This document shows positions 42,092 through 49,866 of a DNA stretch of 64,000 bases, one piece after another. The notes below the pieces were generated by a model. That model was not told where the DNA came from. It ran no database searches and saw nothing but the letters and a program-made list of their open reading frames with translations. The stretch is from Methanobrevibacter sp. (GTDB lineage Archaea; Methanobacteriota; Methanobacteria; Methanobacteriales; Methanobacteriaceae): positions 109,568 through 173,567 of the forward strand of contig JAGCBE010000339.1 in the NCBI GenBank assembly GCA_017652345.1, given 5' to 3'. A program made the translations under genes and the position numbers. The first letter of the stretch is position 1, and each line of letters starts with the position of its first letter.

Positions 42092-43027
42092 TTAGCGACG
42101 ACCGCGACCAACGCCTCTGTTTCTGTTGTAAGCAGATTGTCTTGTACCAGCAGCAGAGTCCATATTTTCACCAGCTAACATAGCGTTTGTAATTTTATAC
42201 AATGCGTCAGTTGGGCTCTTAGCTTGGCGAAGTCTTGTTGCAAAAGTATTATAATACTTATCACCGATACCTTGACCAACTGCAGTTTTTACATCAGCCA
42301 ATACTTTTTCGATTGCTCCTTGAAGACCTACTTGTGCAACAATAGCAAAGAATTTGCCGCCAGAAACATACTCTTGACAAATATTTGTGAATGTAGTTCC
42401 TTCAGTGTCACCGAAATCTTCATTCAACTTACCGTCTTTCTTCTTTGCCCAGAAAGGAACAAATTCAGACTTTTTACCTTTCTTCTTGCCTTTCTTTTTC
42501 TTGCTACCAGCACCACAGCAACCTTCATCAATATTTTCGTCTTTATATAAGCTTGGGTCAAGTAAGACTTCTTCATAATCAATGCTAGAAAGCGGAGTAG
42601 CGACAAGATCAGCGATACGTTCAGCTTCTTCAGTACTAATGTCATCATTTAATGCACGGTCTAAAATTTCGTCATGATATTCTGACCAATTCTTGGAGAT
42701 GACATGATCAATAGCATCGTAAACATCCCAACCTTCTTCATTTACTAATGTATCAACCCAAGAAGCATACTTTTCTTCATTTGCATCATAATCATTATCA
42801 TTAGAAATAGAAGCAACGAAGTTAGTAAAATTCTTATCCAATAATGCAGTTTCATAAGGTGTTGCTTCATCTTCATTAATGATTTGATAACCAGCACGTC
42901 TTGCTACACGCTTTGCTTCTTCAAGTTCTTCACGTGCAACACGTTCACGGAATGATTCACCTTCAATATTTTTAGCAATGCGATAGCCTCGCTCTTCTAC
43001 AATTTTTTTAGCTTCTAAGAATGTCAT
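42092..43027 (-). CDS. Candidate internal head protein with two EA...GY tags and LxE sites
   Basis: A 311-residue protein of unknown family. It starts 'MTFLEAKKIVEERGYRIAKN' and repeats the motif at residues 33-51 ('ELEEAKRVARRAGYQIINED'), ending in an IxE site before 'DEATPY'. A middle acidic helical domain is followed by 'CCGAGSKKKKGKKKGKK', a strongly basic run, then 'GKLNEDFGDTEG', another LxE|DF site like that of the capsid arm. The C-terminal 90 residues ('TNICQEYVSGGKFFAIVAQV') are helical and end in 'GVGRGRR'. Tags, cleavage sites and basic run fit a DNA-contacting internal protein matured by gp21. Two tandem late octamers precede it. Confidence 0.82.
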   Translation of the reverse strand: MTFLEAKKIVEERGYRIAKNIEGESFRERVAREELEEAKRVARRAGYQIINEDEATPYETALLDKNFTNFVASISNDNDYDANEEKYASWVDTLVNEEGWDVYDAIDHVISKNWSEYHDEILDRALNDDISTEEAERIADLVATPLSSIDYEEVLLDPSLYKDENIDEGCCGAGSKKKKGKKKGKKSEFVPFWAKKKDGKLNEDFGDTEGTTFTNICQEYVSGGKFFAIVAQVGLQGAIEKVLADVKTAVGQGIGDKYYNTFATRLRQAKSPTDALYKITNAMLAGENMDSAAGTRQSAYNRNRGVGRGRR

Positions 43028-43046
43028 ATTAATTCCTTTTAATTAT

Positions 43047-43063
43047 TATTTATAATATTTATA
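43047..43063 (-). promoter_or_regulatory. Tandem late promoters, two TATAAATA
   Basis: Two exact octamers (43047-43054 and 43056-43063) one base apart before the 311-residue tagged gene, which has AAAGGA. Confidence 0.7.
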
Positions 43064-43096
43064 ATTTTAAAATTCCGAAAAATTCAAACATTAAAC

Positions 43097-43104
43097 TATA
43101 AATA
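43097..43104 (+). promoter_or_regulatory. Late promoter -10, TATAAATA
   Basis: Exact octamer 29 bases before the prohead protease ATG, with AAAGGA between. Confidence 0.78.
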
Positions 43105-43133
43105 TATTAATAGAATATAAAGGAATTTAAACT

Positions 43134-43799
43134 ATGGAAGCTAAAAAGTTATTAAATGAAGCAGCTATTGCTGAATCAAAGATTCTTAATGAAGAAACAA
43201 ACGGTGTAAAGCACATGTATATTTCTGGTCCTTTCCTTCAGGCTGTAGATACTAACAGAAATGGCCGTATCTATTCTAGGGAAATTATTGAAAGAGAAGT
43301 TAACAAGTTCCAGGGTCTTATTGAGTCTCGTGAAGCTGTTGGCGAACTTTCTCACCCAGAATCAATCGAAATTAACCCAGACCGTGCAGCAATCTTGATT
43401 ACTGAATTAAAAATGGATGGTAATCTCGCAATCGGTAAGGCTAAGGTTCTTACTACTCCATGTGGAAAGATTCTCGAATCCCTTTTGAATGATGGTGTTC
43501 GTATGGGTGTTTCTTCAAGAGGAACTGGTAACTTGACTGAAGGCAATATGGTTGCAGATGACTATTCTCTTGCAACAATCGACGCAGTTTACATGCCTTC
43601 CGCACAGGTTGCTTATGCTGACGCAATGTATGAATCTGTCCAATATGCTTCTAAGTGGGTTCTTAACGAAGCAACTGGTCTTTATATTGAAAAGAGAGAA
43701 AAGGTTGACGAAGCTACTAAGGCATTCAATAAGAAGGTTGACGATATTGGTTCTAAGATTATCGTTGAAGCATTCAAGGATTGGTTAAAATCAATCTAA
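43134..43799 (+). CDS. Prohead core protease, T4 gp21-like
   Basis: A 221-residue serine protease of the T4 gp21 family (T4 212). It has 'MYISGPFLQAVDTNRNGRIY', then 'AVGELSHPESIEINPDRAAI' with catalytic His74. Next comes 'KAKVLTTPCGKILESLLNDG', then 'VRMGVSSRGTGNLTE' with Ser127 or Ser128 as nucleophile. It cuts scaffold, capsid and internal proteins during prohead maturation and then itself. The N-terminus contains 'AESKILNEETNG' and there is 'GNLTE' after the active site, both LxE-type self-cleavage candidates. It stands apart from scaffold and capsid here, about 2.6 kb downstream of the capsid gene. Confidence 0.95.
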   Translation: MEAKKLLNEAAIAESKILNEETNGVKHMYISGPFLQAVDTNRNGRIYSREIIEREVNKFQGLIESREAVGELSHPESIEINPDRAAILITELKMDGNLAIGKAKVLTTPCGKILESLLNDGVRMGVSSRGTGNLTEGNMVADDYSLATIDAVYMPSAQVAYADAMYESVQYASKWVLNEATGLYIEKREKVDEATKAFNKKVDDIGSKIIVEAFKDWLKSI

Positions 43800-43817
43800 A
43801 ATAAATTTACATAAAAT

Positions 43818-43850
43818 AAAAATAGAGGTTTTAATAACCTCTATTTTTTA
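43818..43850. terminator. Bidirectional terminator
   Basis: Stem AAAAATAGAGGTT/AACCTCTATTTTT, between convergent protease and deoxyribosyltransferase-phosphoesterase genes. Confidence 0.85.
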
Positions 43851-44915
43851 TATCGAAGCTTTTTCACAGAATACGTTATGGTCCCAATATTGAACCGCAT
43901 TTGCAAACCATTCGACTTGTTCCATAGAAATTGGTGTATATCTATGATAGTCTGTTGCTAAATCAAATCCATTTTTCTTAGCAAATGCTCTACCATGAAT
44001 ATGTCCATAAAGAACAATGCTATCTGGATAGCGTGGATGAACATTACCTTCATCTGGTTCGTGAATAACATGATAGGTTTTCTTATTATGTTCAAATGTT
44101 GCCTTAGAAACTACATCAATATGCCTATCCTTTAGCTCAGAAACTATCTTATTAATCTCTGTTTCTAACTTCCTATCGTAATTACCCATGACCCAAATGA
44201 GTTGCTTATAATTCAAATCAGATAGAATGTTTTTCATTGTAGATAAATCGCCGAAATCACCAGCATGATAAACTGTGTCATTCATTGTAACTGTCTTATT
44301 CCAATTACTCATCATTTCCAAATCCATTTCAAAAAGATTTACAAATGGTCTTCTGGAATATTCTAATGTTCTTTGCTGAGAGAAATGAGTATCAGCAGTG
44401 AAGAAAGTATCAGATGGAGACTTTTCAAGTTTTTTAACTACATGTTTTAAAAGTTCTTCAAGATTATTCCAATACTTGATTTTCTTCATATCGAGTCTGC
44501 ACTTGAGATAATCATTCTTTTCTGCCCAATCAGGAAATCCACAATAAACACCAGGTTTATCAAACCAGTCACCGAATTCAATATTGGTAGTAAATGCAGG
44601 ATGTTTCTTTTTAATATCTCTTGCAACCCAGAAGACAATAACAGAAGCTTTCTTCATCGCAATATATTCCCAAGTAGTTTGTTGCATCAATGCATCATTA
44701 CCGTATTTATCACGAAGCTTTTGGAAATCTGCATTTGTCGGTGTAATAACCTTACCAGTAAAACCTAATTTTTCAAGTATTTCAAATGCTTCATTTCTCC
44801 AATCATCGTCATAATTTTCTCTAGGGCAAGGACCGGCAAGAAAAATAGAGTTATTCATATCACCAGATAATTGTTCTTCTGGTTTCATATCAGGATTAGC
44901 TTTTATTATATTCAT
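43848..44915 (-). CDS. Nucleoside deoxyribosyltransferase-like and metallophosphoesterase fusion
   Basis: A 355-residue two-domain enzyme. Residues ~20-165 follow the nucleoside 2-deoxyribosyltransferase pattern: 'IFLAGPCPRENYDDDWRNEA', 'ITPTNADFQKLRDKYGNDAL', 'TWEYIAMKKASVIVFWVARD', 'TNIEFGDWFDKPGVYCGFPD'. Residues ~175-340 are a calcineurin-like phosphoesterase with 'TFFTADTHFSQQRTLEYSRR', 'WNKTVTMNDTVYHAGDFGDL', 'LIWVMGNYDRK', a later His and 'VLYGHIHGR'. The metal ligands D-H, GDF, GNxD and GHxH are present (N of GNYD in place of the usual GNHD His). The substrate is unknown; nucleotide-derivative salvage or degradation of a signalling nucleotide are options. No exact late octamer upstream; a TTGACA with 17-base spacing is possible but weak. 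Confidence 0.85.
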   Translation of the reverse strand: MNIIKANPDMKPEEQLSGDMNNSIFLAGPCPRENYDDDWRNEAFEILEKLGFTGKVITPTNADFQKLRDKYGNDALMQQTTWEYIAMKKASVIVFWVARDIKKKHPAFTTNIEFGDWFDKPGVYCGFPDWAEKNDYLKCRLDMKKIKYWNNLEELLKHVVKKLEKSPSDTFFTADTHFSQQRTLEYSRRPFVNLFEMDLEMMSNWNKTVTMNDTVYHAGDFGDLSTMKNILSDLNYKQLIWVMGNYDRKLETEINKIVSELKDRHIDVVSKATFEHNKKTYHVIHEPDEGNVHPRYPDSIVLYGHIHGRAFAKKNGFDLATDYHRYTPISMEQVEWFANAVQYWDHNVFCEKASI

Positions 44916-44951
44916 ATTATCCTTTAATAATTAGTAATACAAATATAGAAA

Positions 44952-44973
44952 AAGACTGTCAAATGACAGTCTT
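44952..44973 (-). terminator. Rho-independent terminator
   Basis: Stem AAGACTGTC/GACAGTCTT, loop AAAT, after the tagged gene at 44994-45542. Confidence 0.75.
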
Positions 44974-44993
44974 ATGTAAATTTTATTTGATTT

Positions 44994-45542
44994 TTATTGA
45001 TATAATGGTCCGCGACCGCGTTGTGCATTATTGAAGTTTTGCATAGCTATATCATCGAGAAATTCTTCAGATTCTTCAGGACCGTATGCAAAAGATTCAT
45101 CGTCATTTTCAATATCGAAATCGTCAATATCGTTATAAGATTCATCTGGAATATTGTTCGGATCATTTGCCCAATCAATATAGCCTTGGAAGTTACAACG
45201 TTCACAACCTTCACCACCGCAATCTGGACAGATATTTACTTCTTGATCATCTGCACATCCGAGCGGGTCAGTGCAACAGTCGTCACCGACACAGTTATAA
45301 CCGCATTCTTTCAAGAGATAATCTTGGAAGTGCTTAGAGTCAAAGAGTGGATGATGACCAGCATAACGTTTAGATTCCTTTACAAAGCGTAAACCATTTG
45401 CATTAACGATTCTCTTTGCTTCGGCAAGCTTTTCTTCTGGTGACATTTCTTTCTTTTTCGGTTCAGCAACTGGCTTCTTAGTATTTTTTGTAAGATGATA
45501 GCCGTATTTCTGAACAAGCTTTACTGCTTCATTAAATTCCAT
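44994..45542 (-). CDS. Small tagged Cys-rich protein, candidate internal head protein
   Basis: A 182-residue protein. It starts 'MEFNEAVKLVQKYGYHLTKN' (EA...GY tag) and has a second copy at about residues 40-58 ('LAEAKRIVNANGLRFVKES'). The middle holds Cys clusters: 'ECGYNCVGDDCCTDPLGC' and then 'NICPDCGGEGCERCNFQGY', a zinc-knuckle-like CxxCxGxGCxxC as in one DnaJ repeat. The tail is very acidic and ends 'GRGPLYQ'. The EA...GY tag, Cys cluster and 'GRG' end are shared in part with the 192- and 311-residue tagged proteins. It follows the Dps-like gene closely with AAGGAG and is probably co-transcribed. Confidence 0.8.
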   Translation of the reverse strand: MEFNEAVKLVQKYGYHLTKNTKKPVAEPKKKEMSPEEKLAEAKRIVNANGLRFVKESKRYAGHHPLFDSKHFQDYLLKECGYNCVGDDCCTDPLGCADDQEVNICPDCGGEGCERCNFQGYIDWANDPNNIPDESYNDIDDFDIENDDESFAYGPEESEEFLDDIAMQNFNNAQRGRGPLYQ

Positions 45543-45554
45543 TTTAAATTCTCC

Positions 45555-45983
45555 TTAGGTAAATTTTAAAAGTAATCCGTATTCATTTTCTAATTTCTGA
45601 ACAGTGTCAGACATTAGGTTATTCAGTGCAACTTTGCTCTTGAATTGTTCAGAAAGTTTTTCAACTTCATCAATATAGAAGCGAAGTTTTCTAAGTGCAT
45701 TTTCTTTATTGTAGATTTCATCGGAAATAAGATAGCTCTTAGAAGCGACTTTAAATTCAGTTCCAGTAGCCAATACTATTTCAACGAGTTGATCTGCAAA
45801 ATCTCTAATTGTTTCATAAACCGTCTGGAAATGCGTATGATGGAAACCAGAATCGCAAGACCAGTGGAAAATGTGGACCTTATTAGCAAAAGTAAGAGAA
45901 TCTACAGCGAATGTATATAAACTCTGATATTCTGCCTCATTAGTTCCAGCTAAATATGATATAAATGTTTCTGTTTCATCCAT
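45555..45983 (-). CDS. Dps/ferritin-like small protein
   Basis: A 142-residue, four-helix-type protein. The helix 'ANKVHIFHWSCDSGFHHTHF' followed by 'QTVYETIRDFADQLVEIVLA' fits the Dps-like pattern (H..HW.......H....Y..l.d..D...E). Such proteins in phages are uncharacterised relatives of DNA-binding ferritins. Whether iron is bound is unclear: two His pairs and an Asp/Glu set are present. It has a late octamer and AAAGGA upstream and lies in an operon with the tagged Cys-rich protein. It may protect packaged DNA or be a virion component; the function is inferred. Confidence 0.65.
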   Translation of the reverse strand: MDETETFISYLAGTNEAEYQSLYTFAVDSLTFANKVHIFHWSCDSGFHHTHFQTVYETIRDFADQLVEIVLATGTEFKVASKSYLISDEIYNKENALRKLRFYIDEVEKLSEQFKSKVALNNLMSDTVQKLENEYGLLLKFT

Positions 45984-45998
45984 AAAAATTCCTTTAAT

Positions 45999-46006
45999 TA
46001 TTTATA
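45999..46006 (-). promoter_or_regulatory. Late promoter -10, TATAAATA
   Basis: Exact octamer 15 bases before the ATG of the Dps-like gene. Confidence 0.65.
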
Positions 46007-46017
46007 GTTTAAGCATT

Positions 46018-47589
46018 TTACATTTCTGTACTTTGCTGTTTTTTCATTTCTTCACGGTATTTCTTCTGGAAGTTCATTTTTTCTTTCATAGGTAAGTTTG
46101 TAGCACCTACAGAGAAGTTAATTCCTCTGAAATCTGCAGCATCACGTTTTTGTTTATTTGTTTCTTCTTCAAAGTCTCGTTTTGCAGAAATATATGCCCA
46201 TTGATTTATAGTAAGACCATGTTCGTTTACTTCACCGTTAATATATTTTGTTCCACTATCATTTTGATATGGTTTAACGCTAGAAGTCTTTGTAGTCTGT
46301 ATTTTTTCAACAGTTGTAGGTTCAGTTTGAGTAACTTCTGTCGGTTTTTGCGGAACAGACGGTGCTTCAAGATTGGTTGCAATTTCTTGACTGATTGCTG
46401 CAACTCTTGCATCATGTCTATCTTTAAGACCTTGCCAATCTTTTTGGTTAACAATTTTTTGTGCCATTGCACGTTCTTCTTCAGTATAACCAGCGTTATA
46501 AGTTCTGCCATATCTAGGCTTACCATTATCGAGTTCACCACGCATCATTCTATATGCGAGTTCGTCTGCTCTATCTGCACTGGATAGAGTATCAAGCTGA
46601 ACTGGATTATTTGCAATCTTAAGAATATTAGAATCAGGTTCTTTGTCAGCCTTTATTACATAATCATCGAACGTAAATTCTTGATCGGCAGTTAATACAT
46701 CGTTTTGACCTTCATTCTGAGAATCACCTGTAGGAACTTGACCACCGTTATTAAATTCATTTACAAGATTTGTATTATTTGCATCAGCAGGAGCAACATC
46801 TTGAGATTGATTATTTCCGTTTTCAGAATTTAAAATATTATTAGTATTTGTTGGATTTTCATTAGGTATATCTTGTTCAGTTGTAGGAGTATTAGTAGCG
46901 ATATTAGGCGCTGCAGTTTCTTTAATTGGAAGATTTTCAACACTAACCGTATTTTCAGTAGTTCTATTATAGATTTCATAATCAGATTCTACAACAGAAA
47001 CTGCATAGAATGTTCTATAGGAGAATTTTAATGTCCATTTTGCAATATCAGTAGAACTATATTCGAGGTTATATTTTGTATAATCTGTAAGTTTTAATTC
47101 TTGGAAAACATATTTTATATAAACTTTATTGAATATATTGCTAAAAACATAAACAGTCAATTCAGGAATATAGTCATCAAGTTTATATTGGAATTTATCT
47201 TCGTCAAAAAGTTTTGAAAGGCACAAGTTTACAAAATTTTCGACAAATAAAGTATTATCATTATTATAATGTTCAATAAGTTCTATTTCCAAATCTTCTA
47301 AAGACTTAGGGTCCATGTAAATAAAACTTTTACTATTGTTACCGTATGTAAAAATATCTTCTTTTGGTTTGTATGAAGGAATATTAACAGATGTGCATTC
47401 TGCTAATTCTATTTCATTGTTTTCTGGCTGTAAGATTCTAAGAGCATATTTGCTTTTAGAACGATTAGTTGTTCCTTCAGCGAAATCTTCATCATTTAGC
47501 CTTATACGAACTTGGTAAGAATCTGATAATTTAACAGTTTTACCTATGTCGTACTCATTTAAATAGCTGTATACGTTGCATAAACCCAT
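46018..47589 (-). CDS. Tube-like baseplate protein with Asn-rich linker
   Basis: A 523-residue protein. Residues 1-210 look like a tail-tube-type beta barrel: 'ALRILQPENNEIELAECTSV', 'YGNNSKSFIYMDPKSLEDLE', 'NIFNKVYIKYVFQELKLTDY' and 'YSSTDIAKWTLKFSYRTFYA' at the closing strand. Residues ~225-300 are an Asn/Thr/Pro/Gln-rich, probably unstructured linker. The rest is polar and helical, ending in a basic stretch ('KMNFQKKYREEMKKQQ'). It is encoded divergently from the hub operon and shares a palindromic promoter with it, so it likely belongs to the baseplate hub or tube junction. Its N-terminus resembles that of the 589-residue tube-like protein. Confidence 0.8.
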   Translation of the reverse strand: MGLCNVYSYLNEYDIGKTVKLSDSYQVRIRLNDEDFAEGTTNRSKSKYALRILQPENNEIELAECTSVNIPSYKPKEDIFTYGNNSKSFIYMDPKSLEDLEIELIEHYNNDNTLFVENFVNLCLSKLFDEDKFQYKLDDYIPELTVYVFSNIFNKVYIKYVFQELKLTDYTKYNLEYSSTDIAKWTLKFSYRTFYAVSVVESDYEIYNRTTENTVSVENLPIKETAAPNIATNTPTTEQDIPNENPTNTNNILNSENGNNQSQDVAPADANNTNLVNEFNNGGQVPTGDSQNEGQNDVLTADQEFTFDDYVIKADKEPDSNILKIANNPVQLDTLSSADRADELAYRMMRGELDNGKPRYGRTYNAGYTEEERAMAQKIVNQKDWQGLKDRHDARVAAISQEIATNLEAPSVPQKPTEVTQTEPTTVEKIQTTKTSSVKPYQNDSGTKYINGEVNEHGLTINQWAYISAKRDFEEETNKQKRDAADFRGINFSVGATNLPMKEKMNFQKKYREEMKKQQSTEM

Positions 47590-47593
47590 ACAT

Positions 47594-47605
47594 TATTTAT
47601 AAATA
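47594..47605. promoter_or_regulatory. Bidirectional palindromic late promoter, 4-base spacing both ways
   Basis: Palindrome TATTTATAAATA lies exactly 4 bases from both divergent start codons (47589 leftward, 47610 rightward). There is no room for a Shine-Dalgarno site on either side. Confidence 0.75.
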
Positions 47606-47609
47606 GTAT

Positions 47610-48452
47610 ATGGATTCGAAAACTTTAAATAAATGCTTAATTAATTACTGGACAGATAAAAAATCTGGAAAACATGAAGAACTTATAAAGCAACACGGTA
47701 TGTTGTTATTAAAAAATTTAAAGGTAGAAGCAGACGACCTATTTGAACAGATTGAAGAAAATACGTTTAAGTTTCAGACATTTCCGATGATTTCGTGGAA
47801 TGAATTTTTAAACCGTGCAAATTTGGCAGAGTATTTAAAACCAGAATATGTTAAGGATGCATTGGAAGTTACATCTTCGAGACCAGCAATAGGTAAAGGC
47901 GAATTTCTTTTTGTAAGCTGTTTTTCTAATCTTGCTTTCAGTGCAGGAAAGGGTGATGTTGTCGATTTGAAAACTGGAAAGATTTGTGAATTTAAAGGTA
48001 TTCGTTCTACTCTTTCTGGTGACAGTAAAGTATATAGACAGATGAATAAGTCGCTTATTTATTCTATCTTTTCGATGTTCGAGACTAGCGGTGAATATGA
48101 CCACTTTAATCGCGATTGTGCAGACGATATAAGCAAATTATTGAAAGACAAGCCAAACTTATTGGTTAAGGTTTTGGAGCGTTTACAGAACGTTTCTGAG
48201 CCAAATACGAAGATTGCACATGCGTTTGCCGAATTATATAATATAAAGAATGATTTATTTACTGTTGTCGGTGCAATGCAATTATTTATTTACATGTTGG
48301 TCCAGAAAGCTTCATTTATTTTATTGACTAACAATGAAGGATTCTGCTGTTTTGCAAGACCGCAAACGCCAGATGATGCATTTAGAATCGTAAAAGGTTT
48401 AAAGCTTTCTAGTTGGCAAACTGGTGATTATGGAATGACTATAGGTATATAA
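47610..48452 (+). CDS. Hub-operon protein with PD-(D/E)XK-like core
   Basis: A 280-residue protein that starts the hub operon. The centre 'SRPAIGKGEFLFVSCFSNLA' followed by 'KGDVVDLKTGKICEFKGIRS' has the layout of a PD-(D/E)XK nuclease (G-x-GE, GD-V, E-x-KG). I associate the same pattern with uncharacterised structural proteins beside gp27 in marine T4-like phages. Here it overlaps the gp27-like start by one base (TAATGG). It may be a fold relic used structurally or an active nuclease; the K of 'EFKG' and D of 'GDV' are present. The transcript is probably leaderless. Confidence 0.75.
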   Translation: MDSKTLNKCLINYWTDKKSGKHEELIKQHGMLLLKNLKVEADDLFEQIEENTFKFQTFPMISWNEFLNRANLAEYLKPEYVKDALEVTSSRPAIGKGEFLFVSCFSNLAFSAGKGDVVDLKTGKICEFKGIRSTLSGDSKVYRQMNKSLIYSIFSMFETSGEYDHFNRDCADDISKLLKDKPNLLVKVLERLQNVSEPNTKIAHAFAELYNIKNDLFTVVGAMQLFIYMLVQKASFILLTNNEGFCCFARPQTPDDAFRIVKGLKLSSWQTGDYGMTIGI

Positions 48453-49858
48453 TGGCAATTAATGAATTACTAGACCCATCAAGAGCGGGACAATCAGCAC
48501 CATCAGCTTCAGTAAACAATGTTATTGAAGTTTTATATGGCGGCGATGATCCAAAGAAGGCATATCATATTCCTAATGGTAAAATTTCCAAAATAGAAAT
48601 CAAGGAAAGTTTTTTCACAAAGTTGCCAACTGTAAGATTATTTCTAAATGATACAGGAACATTCTTTGATTCTGTAGGTTTTCAGATTGGTAATGTAATC
48701 AATGTAAAGATTACGCCGATTATTAAAAACCAGGATATAATTCCAAAGCCTTATGTAAATTCAAAGTTTGTAATCCAGTCAATAAATTATTATCCTGACC
48801 AAGATAGAAAGGATTATCTTTACGAAATAAATGGAATATATGCTGCGGAAAAATATTTAAACGATATTTGTATTTGGCCAGTTACTGAAATTGATGCAAT
48901 CAATCTCGATAAGCAATATAACAGTGAAGATTTACTTAATTTAATTTGCACAAGAGGCGGTTTAAAGTTTATTTCTGAATTGAAGACTTCGCCAGATGAT
49001 AATATGGCATGGTTAAACTGTAGCCTTTCATATAGTGAATTTGCAGATAAGATTGTAAAACATGCATGGATTGCTGATGATGACATGCCGATTTTATTTG
49101 TCGACAAAGATGGTTTAGCACATTATAATTCAATAAATAATATCTGTGAAGGCGCTGTTAAAGCTACATATATTCAAAATACATTATATGATATGATGTA
49201 TTGCGATAAGTCAAAATTTCAGTCAGGGAAACCGTCTGGATATAGAACTTATAACAGTGTTGAATTTAAAAATATGGGTTTTGTTCAGAACCAAGGTGCT
49301 TATGGTATAAAAACTAGAATTTATAATCCTTATAATATTAAGGAATTAAATCCTTTAGAGTTTAGACCGTTTATTCCAACAAATCCATTGGCAGTAACAT
49401 TGAATGATACATGTTTGAGAGAAAAAGAATTTCATGATTCTAAAACCAGAATTGGTAATGTTTCTAACAAATCACCTGGACAAACAGATAATTTTAGATA
49501 TTCTTTCTCAAAGATGCATTTTAAACAGACACATGCACATTATGATTATGCTCCGCAACATAATGAAAGCATAAAGCGTGCATTCTATCAACAGTTTGCA
49601 TTCTTGACTGTTGACGCTGTTAATCAGCCAGATTATGAATATGAACCACAGCAGAAAATATCTTTAGGCGATAGAATTACTATCAGGACAGATTCTGTTG
49701 CTTCACAAAGTTCTATACAGTCTGGTGATTTTATCGTAGCAAGTTTATTACATACCTTCTTTGTTAATTCTAATTATACAGTAATAATTACTGGTGTAAG
49801 TGATGGTATTAATGGAGTTGGCGAATTGAAAAAACAAAGTGATTTGAATAGAAAATAG
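48452..49858 (+). CDS. Baseplate hub protein, T4 gp27-like
   Basis: A 468-residue protein (T4 gp27 is 391). It contains 'KISKIEIKESFFTKLPTVRL', 'YEINGIYAAEKYLNDICIWP', 'DLLNLICTRGGLKFISELKT', 'AWLNCSLSYSEFADKIVKHA' then 'WIADDDMPILFVDKDGLAHY', a typical hub domain layout, and 'KISLGDRITIRTDS' near the end. gp27 trimers link the tail tube to the gp5 spike. It overlaps the upstream gene and lies 8 bases from the gp5-like gene. Assignment is by motif, length and synteny. Confidence 0.8.
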   Translation: MAINELLDPSRAGQSAPSASVNNVIEVLYGGDDPKKAYHIPNGKISKIEIKESFFTKLPTVRLFLNDTGTFFDSVGFQIGNVINVKITPIIKNQDIIPKPYVNSKFVIQSINYYPDQDRKDYLYEINGIYAAEKYLNDICIWPVTEIDAINLDKQYNSEDLLNLICTRGGLKFISELKTSPDDNMAWLNCSLSYSEFADKIVKHAWIADDDMPILFVDKDGLAHYNSINNICEGAVKATYIQNTLYDMMYCDKSKFQSGKPSGYRTYNSVEFKNMGFVQNQGAYGIKTRIYNPYNIKELNPLEFRPFIPTNPLAVTLNDTCLREKEFHDSKTRIGNVSNKSPGQTDNFRYSFSKMHFKQTHAHYDYAPQHNESIKRAFYQQFAFLTVDAVNQPDYEYEPQQKISLGDRITIRTDSVASQSSIQSGDFIVASLLHTFFVNSNYTVIITGVSDGINGVGELKKQSDLNRK

Positions 49859-49866
49859 GTTAAATT

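Noticed and set aside
42224..42550. Rightward open frame of 108 codons
   Set aside because: It lies wholly inside the well-supported leftward tagged gene and has no start signal.
44940..44975. Sigma70 promoter (TTGACA) for the deoxyribosyltransferase-phosphoesterase gene
   Set aside because: The TTGACA is part of the terminator stem and the -10 match is poor, so it is not listed as a feature.
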